Positions 23,578 through 33,889 of a stretch of DNA of 64,000 nucleotides are shown here, piece by piece; position 1 is the first letter of the stretch; each line of letters starts with the position of its first letter. The notes under the pieces are model-generated. The model ran no database searches. It had not been told where the DNA came from and saw nothing but the letters and a program-made list of their open reading frames with translations. Origin of the DNA: Plotosus lineatus (taxonomy: Eukaryota; Chordata; Actinopteri; Siluriformes; Plotosidae); NCBI GenBank assembly GCA_024760905.1, contig CM045745.1, forward strand, positions 6,292,282-6,356,281, written 5' to 3'. The position numbers and the translations under genes were made by a program.

Positions 23578-25143
23578 CAATGGAGCCAGTAAGTATTGGG
23601 CAATTTAAAAATGTGCAAGTTCATCCATTCAAAAAGATAAGAGAGGTTTGCAATTTTCATCATAGGTACACTTCAAGCTTGAGAGACAGAATGTAAAAAA
23701 AATCCAGGAAATCACATTGTATGATTTTTAAACAATTTATTTTTGAAAATGGGAGGCAAATAAGTATCGGGCAGCTAGAAAACAAACATTACTTCGGCCC
23801 CCACTCGTTAACAGTATGAATGACACCTGATTGAACTGATTAGATGTATTCGAGACACCTTCAAACCTGCACACACCTTCAAACTGTCAGACTGCAGTCT
23901 TCAGAACCATGACCAAGACCAGAGAGCTTCCCAAACACACCAGAGATAAAATTGTACAACTGCACAAAGCTGGGATGAGTCAAACTGTAATTGGTAAACA
24001 ACTTTTTGAGAAAAGATCAACAGTTGGAAACATTATTAGAAAATGGAAGAAGTATAACATCACTGACAACCTCACTAGGAGTGGGGCTCCATGCAAGATC
24101 TCATCTCGTGGGGTTCAAAGGATCAGCCCAGAACTACACGGCAGGAACTGGTCAATGATTTGAAGACGGCAGGAACCACCGTCACAAAGATGACAATAAC
24201 TAACACACTACGTCGTCATGAGATGAAATCCTGCATTGCCCGAAAGGTTCCCCTACTAAACAAAAAACATGTAAAGGCCCGTCTGAAATATGCTAAAAGC
24301 CATCTGGGCGATCCAGAGGAGGATTGGGAGAATGTGATGTGGTCAGATGAGACCAAAATTGACCTTTTTGGTTTAAACAGCACTCGCCGTGTTTGGAGGA
24401 AGAAAATGCTGAGTTGCATCCCAAGAACACCATACCTACTGTGAAGCCTGGGGGTGGACGCATCATGCTTTGGGGATGCTTTTCTGCACAAGGGACAGGA
24501 AGACTGCACCATATCAATGGCAACATGAATGGGGCCATGTATTGTGACATTTTGGGTAAAAACCTCCTTCCCTCGGTCAGAGCATTAAAGATGAAACATG
24601 GCTGGGTCTTCCAGCATGATAACGATCCAAAGCACACAGCCAAGAAAACCAAGCAGTGGCTCCATAAAAAGCATATCAAGGTTCTGGAGTGGCCTAGCCA
24701 GTCTCCAGATCTCAACCCAATCGAAAACCTGTGGAGGGAGTTAAAACTTTAAGTTGCCAAGCGACAGCCCTCAAACATCACAGCTCTAGAGAAGATCTGT
24801 GGAGAGGAGTGGAACAAAATACCAACTAAAGTGTGTGTAGACCTGGTCAGGAACTACAGGAACCGTTTGACCTCTGTCATTGCCAACCAAGGCTACATTA
24901 CAAAGTATTAAAAGTAACTTTTGCTGGCTGCCCAATACTTATTTGGCCTCCCATTTTCACAAATAAATTGCTTAAAAATCATACAATGTGATTTCCTGGA
25001 TTTTTTTGAAATATATTTTTAATATTTCTTTCTGTCTCTCAAGTTTGATGTATACCGATGATGAAAATTACAAACCTCTCTTATCTTTTTAAATGGGTGA
25101 ACTTGCACATTTTTACGTTGCCCAATACTTATTGGCCCCACTG
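23578..25143 (+). mobile_element. Tc1-like transposon with about 200-bp IR/DR ends
   Basis: It is flanked by TA at 23576-23577 and 25144-25145. The outer ends are caatggagccagtaagtattg and, reversed, cagtggggccaataagtatt. Each inverted repeat holds a second, inner copy of the motif (aaataagtatcgggcagc at 23758-23775, reversed ggctgcccaatacttattt at 24927-24945). This gives the IR/DR layout of fish Tc1 elements with two transposase sites per end. The terminal repeats are 23578-23774 and 24928-25143. Between them is a broken transposase gene. Total length 1566 bp. Confidence 0.93.
23909..24911 (+). pseudogene. Tc1-like transposase pseudogene
   Basis: The N-terminal paired-like HTH region reads [19 protein letters not shown] and [19 protein letters not shown]. 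The catalytic domain shows the three acidic positions: [27 protein letters not shown] and [18 protein letters not shown], so the DDE residues are present. It is broken by a frameshift or small deletion near 24110, another near 24400 (after RRVWRKK), and a stop at 24750 (CTT then TAA where the family usually has Arg). The C-terminus [11 protein letters not shown] ends at 24911. A full protein of this family is about 340 residues. All parts are here, but in three frames. Confidence 0.93.
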
Positions 25144-25145
25144 TA

Positions 25146-25960
25146 TGGGCAGCACAGTGGATGGCATGTCCAGCTTACAGCAAGAGGGTTCTGGATTCAC
25201 GTCCCAAGAGAGTTTCTCTGAAGAGTGTGAATACTCGTGCTTGCATGGGTTTTCTCCAGGTACTCCAGTTTCCTCCCAAAGTCCAAAAACATGTACAGGG
25301 ATCCTTCACTTTCCGCGGTTAATTGGGATTGAGATCCCCACGTGACCATCGAATTTCGTGAAGTCAGGATCAACCCTCCCTAACTGATGTATACGTACAT
25401 GTATGTGTATATAGTATCAATAAATACATATTCAACACTATAAATGCTTATAATAGCAATTAAACATTCAAAAATAATGCATAAGATGTAAATAAAATAT
25501 AAATACACACACATGCAAACACGTGCGCACACACAGTTGCCCACCTCACATAAAATGTTGATGGGGGGGTTTGGGTTGTTTTTTTTTGTTTTTGTTTGTT
25601 TGGGGGTTTTTGCACAATTGACCTTGTTTTGTGGCATTTTCCTTAACTTCCCCCTATTCTTCCTTAATCTCATTATTTTTTAATTTCATGAATTTAAAAA
25701 AAAAAAAGTGATGCACTGAAGCCACATGAATTGAAGCGTTAAGTAGCAAGAGATCCCTGTATTGCTAATTGGCTATTCTAAATCACCAATTCGGTATGAG
25801 TGTGGTATGAGTGTAGTATGAATGGTTGTATATGTGTCAGCCATGTGATGGTCTAGCAAGCTGTCCAGGGTGTACTCTGCCTTTGCCTAGAGTCAGCTGA
25901 GATAGCTGCAACCCTTCCTGTGACCCTATAATTAAGCAGCATAGAAAATGAATGATGAAT
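25146..25960 (+). mobile_element. SINE-B split by a pogo MITE
   Basis: The head gggcagcacagtggatggca through gtccaaaaacatg runs 25146-25293. The rest (ttgctaattggctattctaa to gtgaccctataattaagcag) continues at 25762-25960. It directly follows the Tc1 target TA. The 464 bp between are a separate element. Confidence 0.88.
25296..25759. mobile_element. pogo-type MITE (family T3) inside SINE-B
   Basis: It is flanked by TA at 25294-25295 and 25760-25761. The left end reads cagggatccttcactttccg. The right end, reversed, reads cagggatctcttgctactta. Related copies are at 35346-35866 and near 51140-51412. Inside is a T/G-rich block (ttgggttgttttttttt) that recurs in the other copies. There is no ORF of note. 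Confidence 0.88.
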
Positions 25961-25964
25961 GAGG

Positions 25965-26326
25965 GGCAGTGGTGGCCTAGTGGTATAGGGCACTGGATCG
26001 CTGATCCAAAGGTTGGGGGTTCGAGTCCCACTCTCCACAAGGTTGTCACTGCCCCCCCCCCCAGTGCAGCTAACTGGGTTATCAAAGGCGGGCCATGTCT
26101 CTCACTGTCTATGGTGAGAGGCATGTAAAAGAACCATTGCTGACTTTCGTAAAGAGTAGCTGCAAAGTCGTCACCGTGTTTCTGTCCCTTGCAAAAAAGG
26201 GTTGTGACAGGAAGGGCATCCGACGTAAAAAAAAAAACCTCTGCCAAATCAAACGTGCGGATCAAGATGATTCGCTGTGGCGACTCCCGAGTAAAAGGGA
26301 AAAAGCCGAAAGGAAGACAGACAGAC
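25965..26326 (+). mobile_element. SINE-A, full length, RTE-type tail
   Basis: Head gcagtggtggcctagtggta, ggatcgctgatcc, box B gggttcgagtcccac, core, then ggttgtgacaggaagggcat and gctgtggcgactcccgagt with (GACA)n. It is flanked by an exact 20-bp duplication (25943-25962 and 26327-26346) taken from the tail of the SINE-B just upstream. It is therefore younger than that copy. Confidence 0.95.
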
Positions 26327-26346
26327 AGAAAATGAATGATGAATGA

Positions 26347-26538
26347 ATACTTCATGTATTAATTGTAAACAAGGAAAAATCTGAATCCAAAATTCTAAAT
26401 TGAAGACATGAATTTGTCATGTGTGTGTAATTCAGGCTGTATTATTATGCTTCTTAATTTCTTTAATCAGTTTGTCGAATTAAAAAATACTACTTATGTT
26501 AAAAATTTCTGTTAAAATTATGTTAAAAAAAAAGAATT
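26347..26538. other. AT-rich spacer
   Basis: Nothing recognised. Confidence 0.4.
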
Positions 26539-26539
26539 T

Positions 26540-27066
26540 ACAGTAGGCCCCCGTTTTTAACGATAGTTCAGTTCCGGCCCTTCCCGCGGATCATGAAAAT
26601 TTGTGAGTTATTACGCGGTTTTAAAAATGCTATGTATGATATTACATACACTAAAATATGTTTTTAAACACATTCTATAGACAGTCTTACTAATTACTAC
26701 AGTAATAATGCAGTAAAATGTAGTAAAGATGAATTGAAAAACTTTTTAATTTTGCACTGTTATAATATTTATTAATAAATAAAGCGCTTAGGCTCCTTAG
26801 CAGAAGCTAGAGAAGGTACAGGGCGTTTGAGTGACATCATAGTGCTTAAATAATCATTAAAAACACACGTGAATGCACAATTCAAGCAATCATGTTGATA
26901 ACTTGTGCACGAAGGAGAAAAAAACAGGTGTACACATCATCTGCAACCAATCAGCAGGAGGGAGAAACAAAAGCTCTCAGCCATGCCAGTTACTTCCGGG
27001 TTTGTCGCCAATCCGCGAGTATGCGGGGGCGCTAGTGCTGAACCATGAATGGTCAAGGGCTTACTG
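26540..27066. mobile_element. pogo/Tigger-type MITE (family T4)
   Basis: The left end is TA then cagtaggcccccgtttttaa. The right end, reversed, reads cagtaagcccttgaccattc with TA. The body (atgctatgtatgatattaca, then acattctatagacagtctta) is shared with the copy at 42108 and, in part, with family T1 at 36060. T1 and T4 are therefore related derivatives. The ends match the general Tigger pattern CAGTNGNCCC. No ORF. Confidence 0.8.
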
Positions 27067-27825
27067 TATATTGTTTTAAAACTGTGCTGACCAAATATTA
27101 ATCTTCTATGGTTCACTTTAATTGGTCTCTATGACTTTCATACATTTTTTAGACTGTCAGTATATTCACCTTCTGCTACTCACTCATATCAATGCTATCT
27201 AAAGTGGGCTTATATACAAGCACAGTCCCACATGTAGCAGAGACACCCCTCTGATTTCAGTAAACTCCAAACATATAATGTGCAAATATCACACATTTAT
27301 CAGAATAATGCGTGACTACAGCTCTGTCAGAAAGTTGAATACGCCTGATTTCAGTAACTCAACTCTGGTTCTTAGAATGGTTATCAATAGACTTCCTCAT
27401 CAGATTTTCACATTGATAAACCAGTCACTAAGAACAGCCACCATGTAAATCAGTTCTACTGTCTTTGTGTAGGCCCCTCTTGCCCTGGGGAGTCATTTCA
27501 CTGCTTCACCAAGCGCCCCACTCCCTCAAATATTAATAAGACTCAGTGCAGTGCCCATGCATTAAGATGGTATGTACATCCCCTTTTTGTGTTTTTTAGG
27601 CCATTATGTATTCCCACTGTTCCACATAACACAGTTTTCCTTTCCAGCACTCTTGAACTGCACCGATATTTTTTTTGTTCTACACAACAATAAATAGACA
27701 AGCACACCTTACCCTCTGTCCAGGTTCCATCAAATTTGTCTCCATGGTTGTGATTCAAAATTGACTGTTGGAGTCTCAACCAAATAAGTCAAATTCCAAC
27801 ACCACCAATCCATCCCAAGGGTGGT
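27067..27825. other. Spacer, nothing recognised
   Basis: Two short minus-strand frames lack motifs. Confidence 0.4.
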
Positions 27826-27965
27826 ATGGTGGTCTAGTGAATAGTGCATCCACCTCATAACACGGAGGTCCTTGGTTTGAGTCCCAGGCTCATTTCCATG
27901 TGGAGTTTTCATGTCCTTCTTATGCTTGTGTGGGTTTTCTCTGGGTACTGCAGCCAGGATCTTGT
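27826..27965 (+). mobile_element. SINE-B head fragment
   Basis: gtatggtggtctagtgaatag, ctcataacacggaggtcctt and ggtttgagtcccaggctcat form the head and box B. The sequence then breaks off after ggttttctctgggtactgca, so the 3' half is missing. Confidence 0.7.
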
Positions 27966-28384
27966 TCTGTAGTCACACCTTTTTATTATGTACAGAATGT
28001 GTTTTTACATCATCTTGTTGAAATATGTATGGATGTCTCTGGAAAAGATGTTGCTACAAAGTCTCATTGAATTTTTCTGAATTAATGCTACCACCACTGC
28101 AAAGAACACTACCACAGCCAAATACTATTACAGACCCTGGCTTTTGGACATATTGCAAGTTGGATGGTCCTTTATGCCTTTGATATGGAAAACATGGCAT
28201 ACAATTCTTTCGACAATGATGTAGAATAATGTTTTCCCTGAGCACAGTATACATTTCCAAAAAGTGGTATTCCAACCCAGATGCCTCCAAGTCCAGAGAA
28301 GTTGATGGTGCAACTGTTTTATTTGGCATTTCTGGATATAGTCCCATATTTCCTCCAGGTTCCTTTAAACTTTTATGATATAAC
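27966..28384. other. Spacer with an old Tc1-like scrap
   Basis: A 110-codon minus-strand frame at 28054-28386 contains KKNCMPCFPYQRHKGPSNLQ and GSVIVFGCGSVLCSGG. The latter is reminiscent of the GGSVMVWGCF block of Tc1 transposases. Evidence is weak and no catalytic motif is visible. Confidence 0.3.
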
Positions 28385-28402
28385 ATACTGAATCACTTTC
28401 TT

Positions 28403-28726
28403 CTTCTTTTCATTTCGGCTTCTTTCCCTTTCTCAGGGGTCGCCACAGTGAATCATCTGATGCGCGCATTTGATCGGATGCCCTTCCTGACACAACCCTT
28501 TAGCATGGGGAACAAACACACTGATGGCTATGCAGCTACCCTTTACAAAAGTCAGCAATGGCTCTTGTACATGAACCTCTCACCATAGACAGTGAGAGAC
28601 ATGGCTGGCCTTTCATAACCCAGTTAGCTGCACTGGGGGCAGTGACAACCTTGTGGAGAGTGGGACTCGAACCCCTAACCTTAGGATCAGTGATCCAGCA
28701 CTTTTGCCACCACGCCACCACTGCCC
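28403..28726 (-). mobile_element. SINE-A, RTE-type tail
   Basis: Minus-strand head gggcagtggtggcgtggtgg, box B ggttcgagtcccac, core, and RTE tail with a small deletion around the tcaaatcaaac segment. It is flanked by tactgaatcactttct and tactgaatctctttct (one mismatch) at about 28387-28402 and 28729-28744. Confidence 0.9.
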
Positions 28727-28744
28727 AATATACTGAATCTCTTT

Positions 28745-29185
28745 CTATCCTTGAGAAACATTTCCGAGATGCTGATCCTGAATAAAATCATGATCACAAA
28801 CACGTGTTATCATCATTGATTTCATATCGCATCATTGATTAATAGATTTACTTTAGATTTCATGACCAAATAAGAAATATCCCTGTCCAAACTTTTTTTT
28901 CAGGCCTGAAATATAGGAATGGATGTGTGGGATGTACATTCAGAATTGAAATTCACCAGACAAAATATGAAATATCTTGGATTCATACTGTCTGCAATTA
29001 AATACTGTATACCGGTAAGTCAAAGTAAATTTTTTTTCTGTTCCAGCCCAACGTTTTTTTGGGGGTTTTTTTGGCTTGCAGTTAAAAGCAAACAGTATGT
29101 AGCCATGGACAGAGCTGGAAAGCAGACAGCTACAAGCAAGTGGTTCATCATGTCCAAGAAAAGTGTTCAAATATGCATAGACTTT
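28745..29185. other. AT-rich spacer
   Basis: Nothing recognised. Confidence 0.4.
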
Positions 29186-29527
29186 GAGTGACACGGTGTC
29201 GTAGTGTTAAGCTCGGCCACGTCAAAGCAAGAAGGTGCTGTGTTTGAATCCCAAACTCAGAGAGTTTGCATGTTCTCCCTGTGTTCGTCTGGGTTCCCTC
29301 AAAGTAGTTCAGTTTCCTCTCTCACTGCAAAGACAAGCAAACTAGGTTAACTGTGTATTCCAAATTGCCCCTATGTGTGGGTATGAATAGTTGTGTCTGT
29401 ATTGTGCCTGTGATGGTCTGGCGAGCTGATAAGAGTGCACCCATCTCTTGCCCAAAGTCAGCTGACATGGGCTCCAGCCTCAATGTGATCCTAGTAGGAT
29501 TAAGTGGTTGAGTAAATAAACGAATAT
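29186..29527 (+). mobile_element. SINE-B, full length but old
   Basis: gtgacacggtgtcgtagtgt (head), gtgtttgaatcccaaactca (box B region), gagtttgcatgttctccctg, ccaaattgcccctatgtgtg and ctagtaggattaagtggttg with an AT-rich end. Many scattered substitutions. Confidence 0.85.
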
Positions 29528-29938
29528 GTTGTATATTTATATCAAAAATTAATGAGAAACTTTAGCTGAGCCTACACCTTTTAGTTCTCTGCTCAAAGAA
29601 CCAATGAATATTGTAGTTTGGACCCAACAAAGTATTCTTCTGAGATTTAAGGAAACCGACTCAACGAGCCTCCAAGCCAACAGCATTCTAATCCTGGAAA
29701 AAGTTTTTACAATGTCCTAAGCAGATCAGTACACAAATCTAAAACCACTGGTCTCCCAGGAGTAACCAGGATGTACAGTATCAGGTGCTCTCCATTAATT
29801 TTTCAGGAGAAATCCATACTTTGTGGAAACCAATGATTCAGGAAGTCATGTGATCCTTTTGACTAAATAATTACAGAAATCCTCTCTTCACTCTGTCACT
29901 GAACTCTTGCCATTGCATGCTTGATCACAAACTGTCCT

Positions 29939-29976
<38 letters not shown>

Positions 29977-30445
29977 ATGCCTAGTCCCATAGAAAACTGA
30001 CTGCCTCCCAACATTATTGTTTACGAATTCCTTCACTTCTGTTCATTGTCCCAATAGTTTCAGCTGTTTAGTTGCACAGCATCTTACTAAAGATTTTTTG
30101 TTTCAGGTAATCCTCGTGAAGCTTGGGTTAAGATAAGCTTTAGCTTATTGTGTTGATATTCCAGTTTTATCTCATAGCCTGTCCACTGTTTTGATATGCC
30201 TGGCGTGTGTACTACCTATCCATTTGTGTTTCGATATTTGCTTCCCTGATCATGAACTTTCCATTTTGTTCCTCTGGACTATTTCTATAAACTTTAAACT
30301 GCACAAACATGCTGTCACTAGTGAGATTTTGTAACCGACACAAACCCTCTAATTTATCCTAGAAATCTCACTGAAGTACCTGTGATTTCAGAAGTGCAAA
30401 GTGGTGAGACATAAAGCACATAAATATTTTATTGAGTCAAAAAAA
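29528..30445. other. Spacer with (CA)n at 29941-29973
   Basis: Apart from the CA tract I see no repeat or coding signature. Confidence 0.45.
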
Positions 30446-30608
30446 GGCTTAATCCTAATTAGGGTCATGGCTTAGCACCAGGGCTAGCACCCGTTTCAGC
30501 TGACTCTGGGCTGACTCTGGGCGAGGGCAGAGTACATCCTAGACAGCTCCCCAGGTCATTAGGGCAGAAACACGCTGACGGCCAATCAGCCTACTCTTGA
30601 CAACAGTC
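30446..30608 (-). mobile_element. SINE-A/L2-tail fragment
   Basis: Reversed tail (aaggcttaatcctaattagg) followed by agctgactctgggctgactc (a small internal duplication) and the core end gcagaaacacgctgacggcc. The head is missing. Confidence 0.7.
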
Positions 30609-31369
30609 CGCCAAATAATCACATCAATGCTAAAAAGTCATAACAGCAACAAACTGCAATCTTTCTTGATTTGTGAATGACTAGCTGCTTGCTTGAAATA
30701 GGGCGTCGCTCGCTAGTAGAGGTGGGCAGATTTGGCTCAGTGGTTAAGAACAGACAAAAAATATTGGAACTCCTACAGTTCCCCATTACTTCTCACTTCG
30801 ATTCATTATATACAATTGTTACGTATGCCTAATGGATTTGATCCTGGACGAGCCCCCACTTGTTAGGGATAGGTAAATTTAGAGGATGGAAATTGCCCCA
30901 TGAAACCAGCAAAGCACGACAGACCATGACATAAACTATATACACTTAAATAATATGAACAAAATAAGACAAAATAATAACTTACATCTTAGAGCCAAAC
31001 CACACACAAATTAACAAAGGGTCTCATAGTCACCAAGCACCCGCGGGAGGGTAAATTTAGAGATGGCGCATGTGCTGGCGGGGAAAGGCTTGCAATCCCG
31101 CATGTCGAAAGAAACAAATGATGAACATCCTCGCGTGGGCTGGATGATGGACTTTGACGATGAAGTCCCGAACAACGAAACTTGGTTGATGCGCATTCCA
31201 TGGTTCATCTTAGATGAGTTTCCTTAGATCTGCCCGAAGAGGCATGAGGAGACTGTAGCCAGTTGGCAACAGGTCCTTAATATAGATGAGATTCCCTAAA
31301 GTTCGGGAAAATTCCATTCTGGAAAATTCCACATCACCTGATCCGCCACCAGGGCGCATTCGCAAGTAG
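30609..31369. other. Spacer, nothing recognised
   Basis: Overlapping short minus-strand frames at 30989-31208 have no recognisable domain. Confidence 0.4.
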
Positions 31370-31371
31370 AT

Positions 31372-32180
31372 AAGATAAGATAAGATACAGCTTTATTAAT
31401 CTCACAATGGAGAAATTCACTGTTACAGGCTCTTGAGGTACCATCAGTAGGGGGTGCAAAAATAGATACAAATACAAACATACACACATACATATATATT
31501 ATATAAGTAAATAAATAAATAGATACATAAATAGTATAAATTAATAAACAATAAAAGAAAAGAAGGGAACGACTTTATAGACTGGCCTATATTAAAGTGT
31601 AATGTATCTGAGGGCAGAGTAGATGGGTTGATATGGTTCACAGTCAGTGGGGTAGATGTGGTTGATTAAAGTGCACGGGGTTTTTATTGCACATAACCGG
31701 TATATTCACAGACAGTTACAAAGTGGTGTTGTACAGTCTGACAGCGGTGGGAATGAACGACCTGCGGTAGCGCTCCTTCCTGCACTGAGGATGCCTCAGT
31801 CGTCCACTGAAGGAGCTACTCAGCTTCTCTACAGTCTGGTGCAGTGGGTGAGAGCTGTTGACCATGATGGATGTGAGCTTTGCTACCATCCTCCTCTCAC
31901 TCACTTCCTCCACAGAGTCCAGTGGGCAGCCGAGGACAGAACTGGCCCTCCTGACCAGCTTGTTCAGTCTCTTTCTGTCCCGCTCTGTGCTGCCCGGGGC
32001 CCAGCAGATGGCAGTGTAGAGGATTGCAGAGGCTACCACAGAGTCATAAAATGTCCTGAGCAGAGGTCTGCATACTCCGAAGGACCTGAGTCTCCACAGA
32101 AGGTGAAGGCAACTCTGGCTCTTCTTGTGTGTGTGTGTGTGTGTGTTAGTGTAGTAGGTCCCCTTATGTAAATTTACAGA
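31372..32180 (-). mobile_element. L2/CR1-type LINE, 5'-truncated
   Basis: The minus-strand ORF (31716-32198) encodes LLWRLRSFGVCRPLLRTFYD, SVVASAILYTAICWAPGSTE, RDRKRLNKLVRRASSVLGCP, SSHPLHQTVEKLSSSFSGRL and RYRRSFIPTAVRLYN. That is the C-terminal domain after the RT in L2/CR1-type fish LINEs. The frame is open to its natural end. The 3' untranslated region runs to ttgtgagattaataaagctg and ends in (TATCT)n at about 31372-31392, read on the minus strand. A GT tract at 32127-32147 marks the truncated upstream boundary. The plus-strand 171-codon ORF here is a shadow. Confidence 0.88.
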
Positions 32181-32199
32181 CCCAAACAGTTGAGTCATA

Positions 32200-32435
32200 C
32201 CACTATTTACAGCACACTAACTGAATCTAATTATACACAACATTTATACAGCCATAATTTTTAGATTTACATTTATAGAAATATTTACATTCCCATAACA
32301 ACAATATAATTGCAACTGTTTTAAATCCTACTTGCAAAATTATTTTTTTGTTGTTGTTGACACGTGTCGCTGATATTTTCTCATCAACACACTTAACCTT
32401 TATTTAACAAAATACTGTATAAACAAACTCAAGGG
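32200..32435. other. AT-rich spacer
   Basis: Nothing recognised. Confidence 0.4.
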
Positions 32436-32780
32436 ACAGTGGTAGACAGTGGTAGCCTGGTGGTAAGATGTTGGATCGTTCATCCTAAGGTTGGGGTTTC
32501 AAGCCCCATTCTCAATGGGTTGTCACTGCTGTCCTCTCAGTGCAGCTAACTGGGTTATCAAAGGCCAGCCATGTCTCTCAATGTCTATGGTGAGAGGCTG
32601 TAAAAGAGCAAGTGCTGACTTTTATCAAGAGGAGCTGCATAGCCATCATTGTGTTTCTTGCGATGGCCTGGCAAGCTGTCTAGGGTGTACTCTGCCCTTG
32701 CTCTGAGTCGAATCAGATGGGCGCCAGCCTCCCTGCGAGCTTAATTAAGATTAAGTGGTTCAGAAAATGAATGATTAATC
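32436..32780 (+). mobile_element. SINE-A with L2-like tail
   Basis: Head acagtggtagcctggtggta, box B ggtttcaagccccat, core taactgggttatcaaaggcc, tail gcgatggcctggcaagctgt to gcttaattaagattaagtgg plus aatgaatgatt. Older than the 14255 copy, judging by substitutions. Confidence 0.87.
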
Positions 32781-33134
32781 AAACTCGGGTCAAATTTAAA
32801 TAATCATTACAACAAGCATGCTACTCCTCATAACTGTAGTTACTGATAGTGAGTATGGTCTTTTATTCTGTGGGCTTTATAGCTCCTTCATACCTCTGTG
32901 AAAGTAAATGCTCATTCAACTTCTTTTGGTTCCAGGGTCCCAATGCACACATCTAATTTTAACCAATTACAACAAAGAACCAAGAACATCCTTTTTATAT
33001 CATTATAATGCATTGTCTCACCTTTTGACCTCTCCCAATGTCCTCATACGAGAACATGATATTTTCTCGTAAGTACACTGTGCCCAAATATAACTCGTTG
33101 TAAGATCCTCATATAGGAAATTGTTGAAATAAAC
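32781..33134. other. Spacer, nothing recognised
   Basis: No repeat or coding signature. Confidence 0.4.
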
Positions 33135-33366
33135 TAATTCTTTATTGTCAAAGTACTTTTACATACATTGAAATTTGGTTTGTGCTCTGGGCACCTGTCG
33201 CCACTGTGCAGCGCCAGTTATTGTGTTGTTCTATCCTTTGATGCTGAGCGCCAAGCAGGAAGCAACAACTGCCAAATTTTAATGTCTTATGGTATGACGC
33301 GGCCAGATTCGAACTCCGACCTTCCGGAGGATAAAGTGGACGCTCTACCAACTGAGCTAAATCCCC
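33135..33366 (-). mobile_element. tRNA-derived SINE, fourth family (SINE-D)
   Basis: On the minus strand the head reads ggggatttagctcagttggt then agagcgtccac and ggtcggagttcgaatctgg. It has a good box A (tagctcagttgg) and box B (gagttcgaatc). The body has ttgttgcttcctgcttggcg, and the end is actttgacaataaagaatta, an AATAAA-containing LINE-like tail. The head resembles a tRNA, but the acceptor stem does not close and the body continues without a terminator. It is therefore a SINE, not a tRNA gene. Confidence 0.65.
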
Positions 33367-33600
33367 GGTTAATGATCAAATGATCAAGATTTTTTTTCTA
33401 TAATTGCCAATTTTGATATCTTTTAGGTGCGAAGTAGCGGAATTGATGGGGAGAAATGGCAAGACTGATGACAAGTATATCATATACGTCTAGGCCAATA
33501 TCTTAAAGTAATTAGCTCATGCAGAAAGATGTACATACATACATTCATACATATATATCTTTGTGTGTGAACTGAATAATTTATAAAACACAAACATATA
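33367..33600. other. AT-rich spacer
   Basis: Nothing recognised apart from short ATAC repeats near 33537. Confidence 0.35.
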
Positions 33601-33882
33601 TATCATCACCATCTTCTTCTTACACTTTATCACTCGGGTTGTGGTGTACCAAGTCACCAAGCAGCCCAAGTGGTGAGGTCCAGATGTGCCTCTCTCGCCA
33701 CTTCCTCCAGCTCTTCCTGGAGGACACCGGGGCATTCCCAGACTAGCCAAAAGATGTAGTTCTTCCAGCATGTTCAAGGTCAACCCCGGGGGTCTTCCTG
33801 GAAGGACATGCCCGGAACACCATATCAGGAAATTGTTCAGGAGGCATTCTAACTTTCTAATTAATCAGATGCCCAAGACACC
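33601..33882 (-). mobile_element. Rex3-like LINE, 3' end fragment
   Basis: Collinear with the 3' end of the copy at 55035-57782: a degraded GAT tail, agcccaagtggtgaggtcca, gccacttcctccagctcttc, ggacaccggggcattcccag, ttccagcatgttcaaggtca and ggaggcattctaa. It contains many substitutions and one local expansion. The upstream part is replaced by the Tc1-like element at 33890. Confidence 0.8.
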
Positions 33883-33889
33883 CCATATA

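Noticed and set aside
24216..24715. Two minus-strand ORFs of 98 and 140 codons
   Set aside because: Antisense shadows of the Tc1 transposase.
28054..28386. Third full Tc1 transposase
   Set aside because: Only one weak block (GSVIVFGCGS) is reminiscent of the family, so it is noted but not called.
31656..32171. 171-codon plus-strand ORF
   Set aside because: Antisense to the L2/CR1-type LINE ORF, which has clear family motifs on the minus strand.
33295..33366. tRNA gene on the minus strand
   Set aside because: Boxes A and B are present, but the acceptor stem does not close and a SINE body with LINE-like tail follows.
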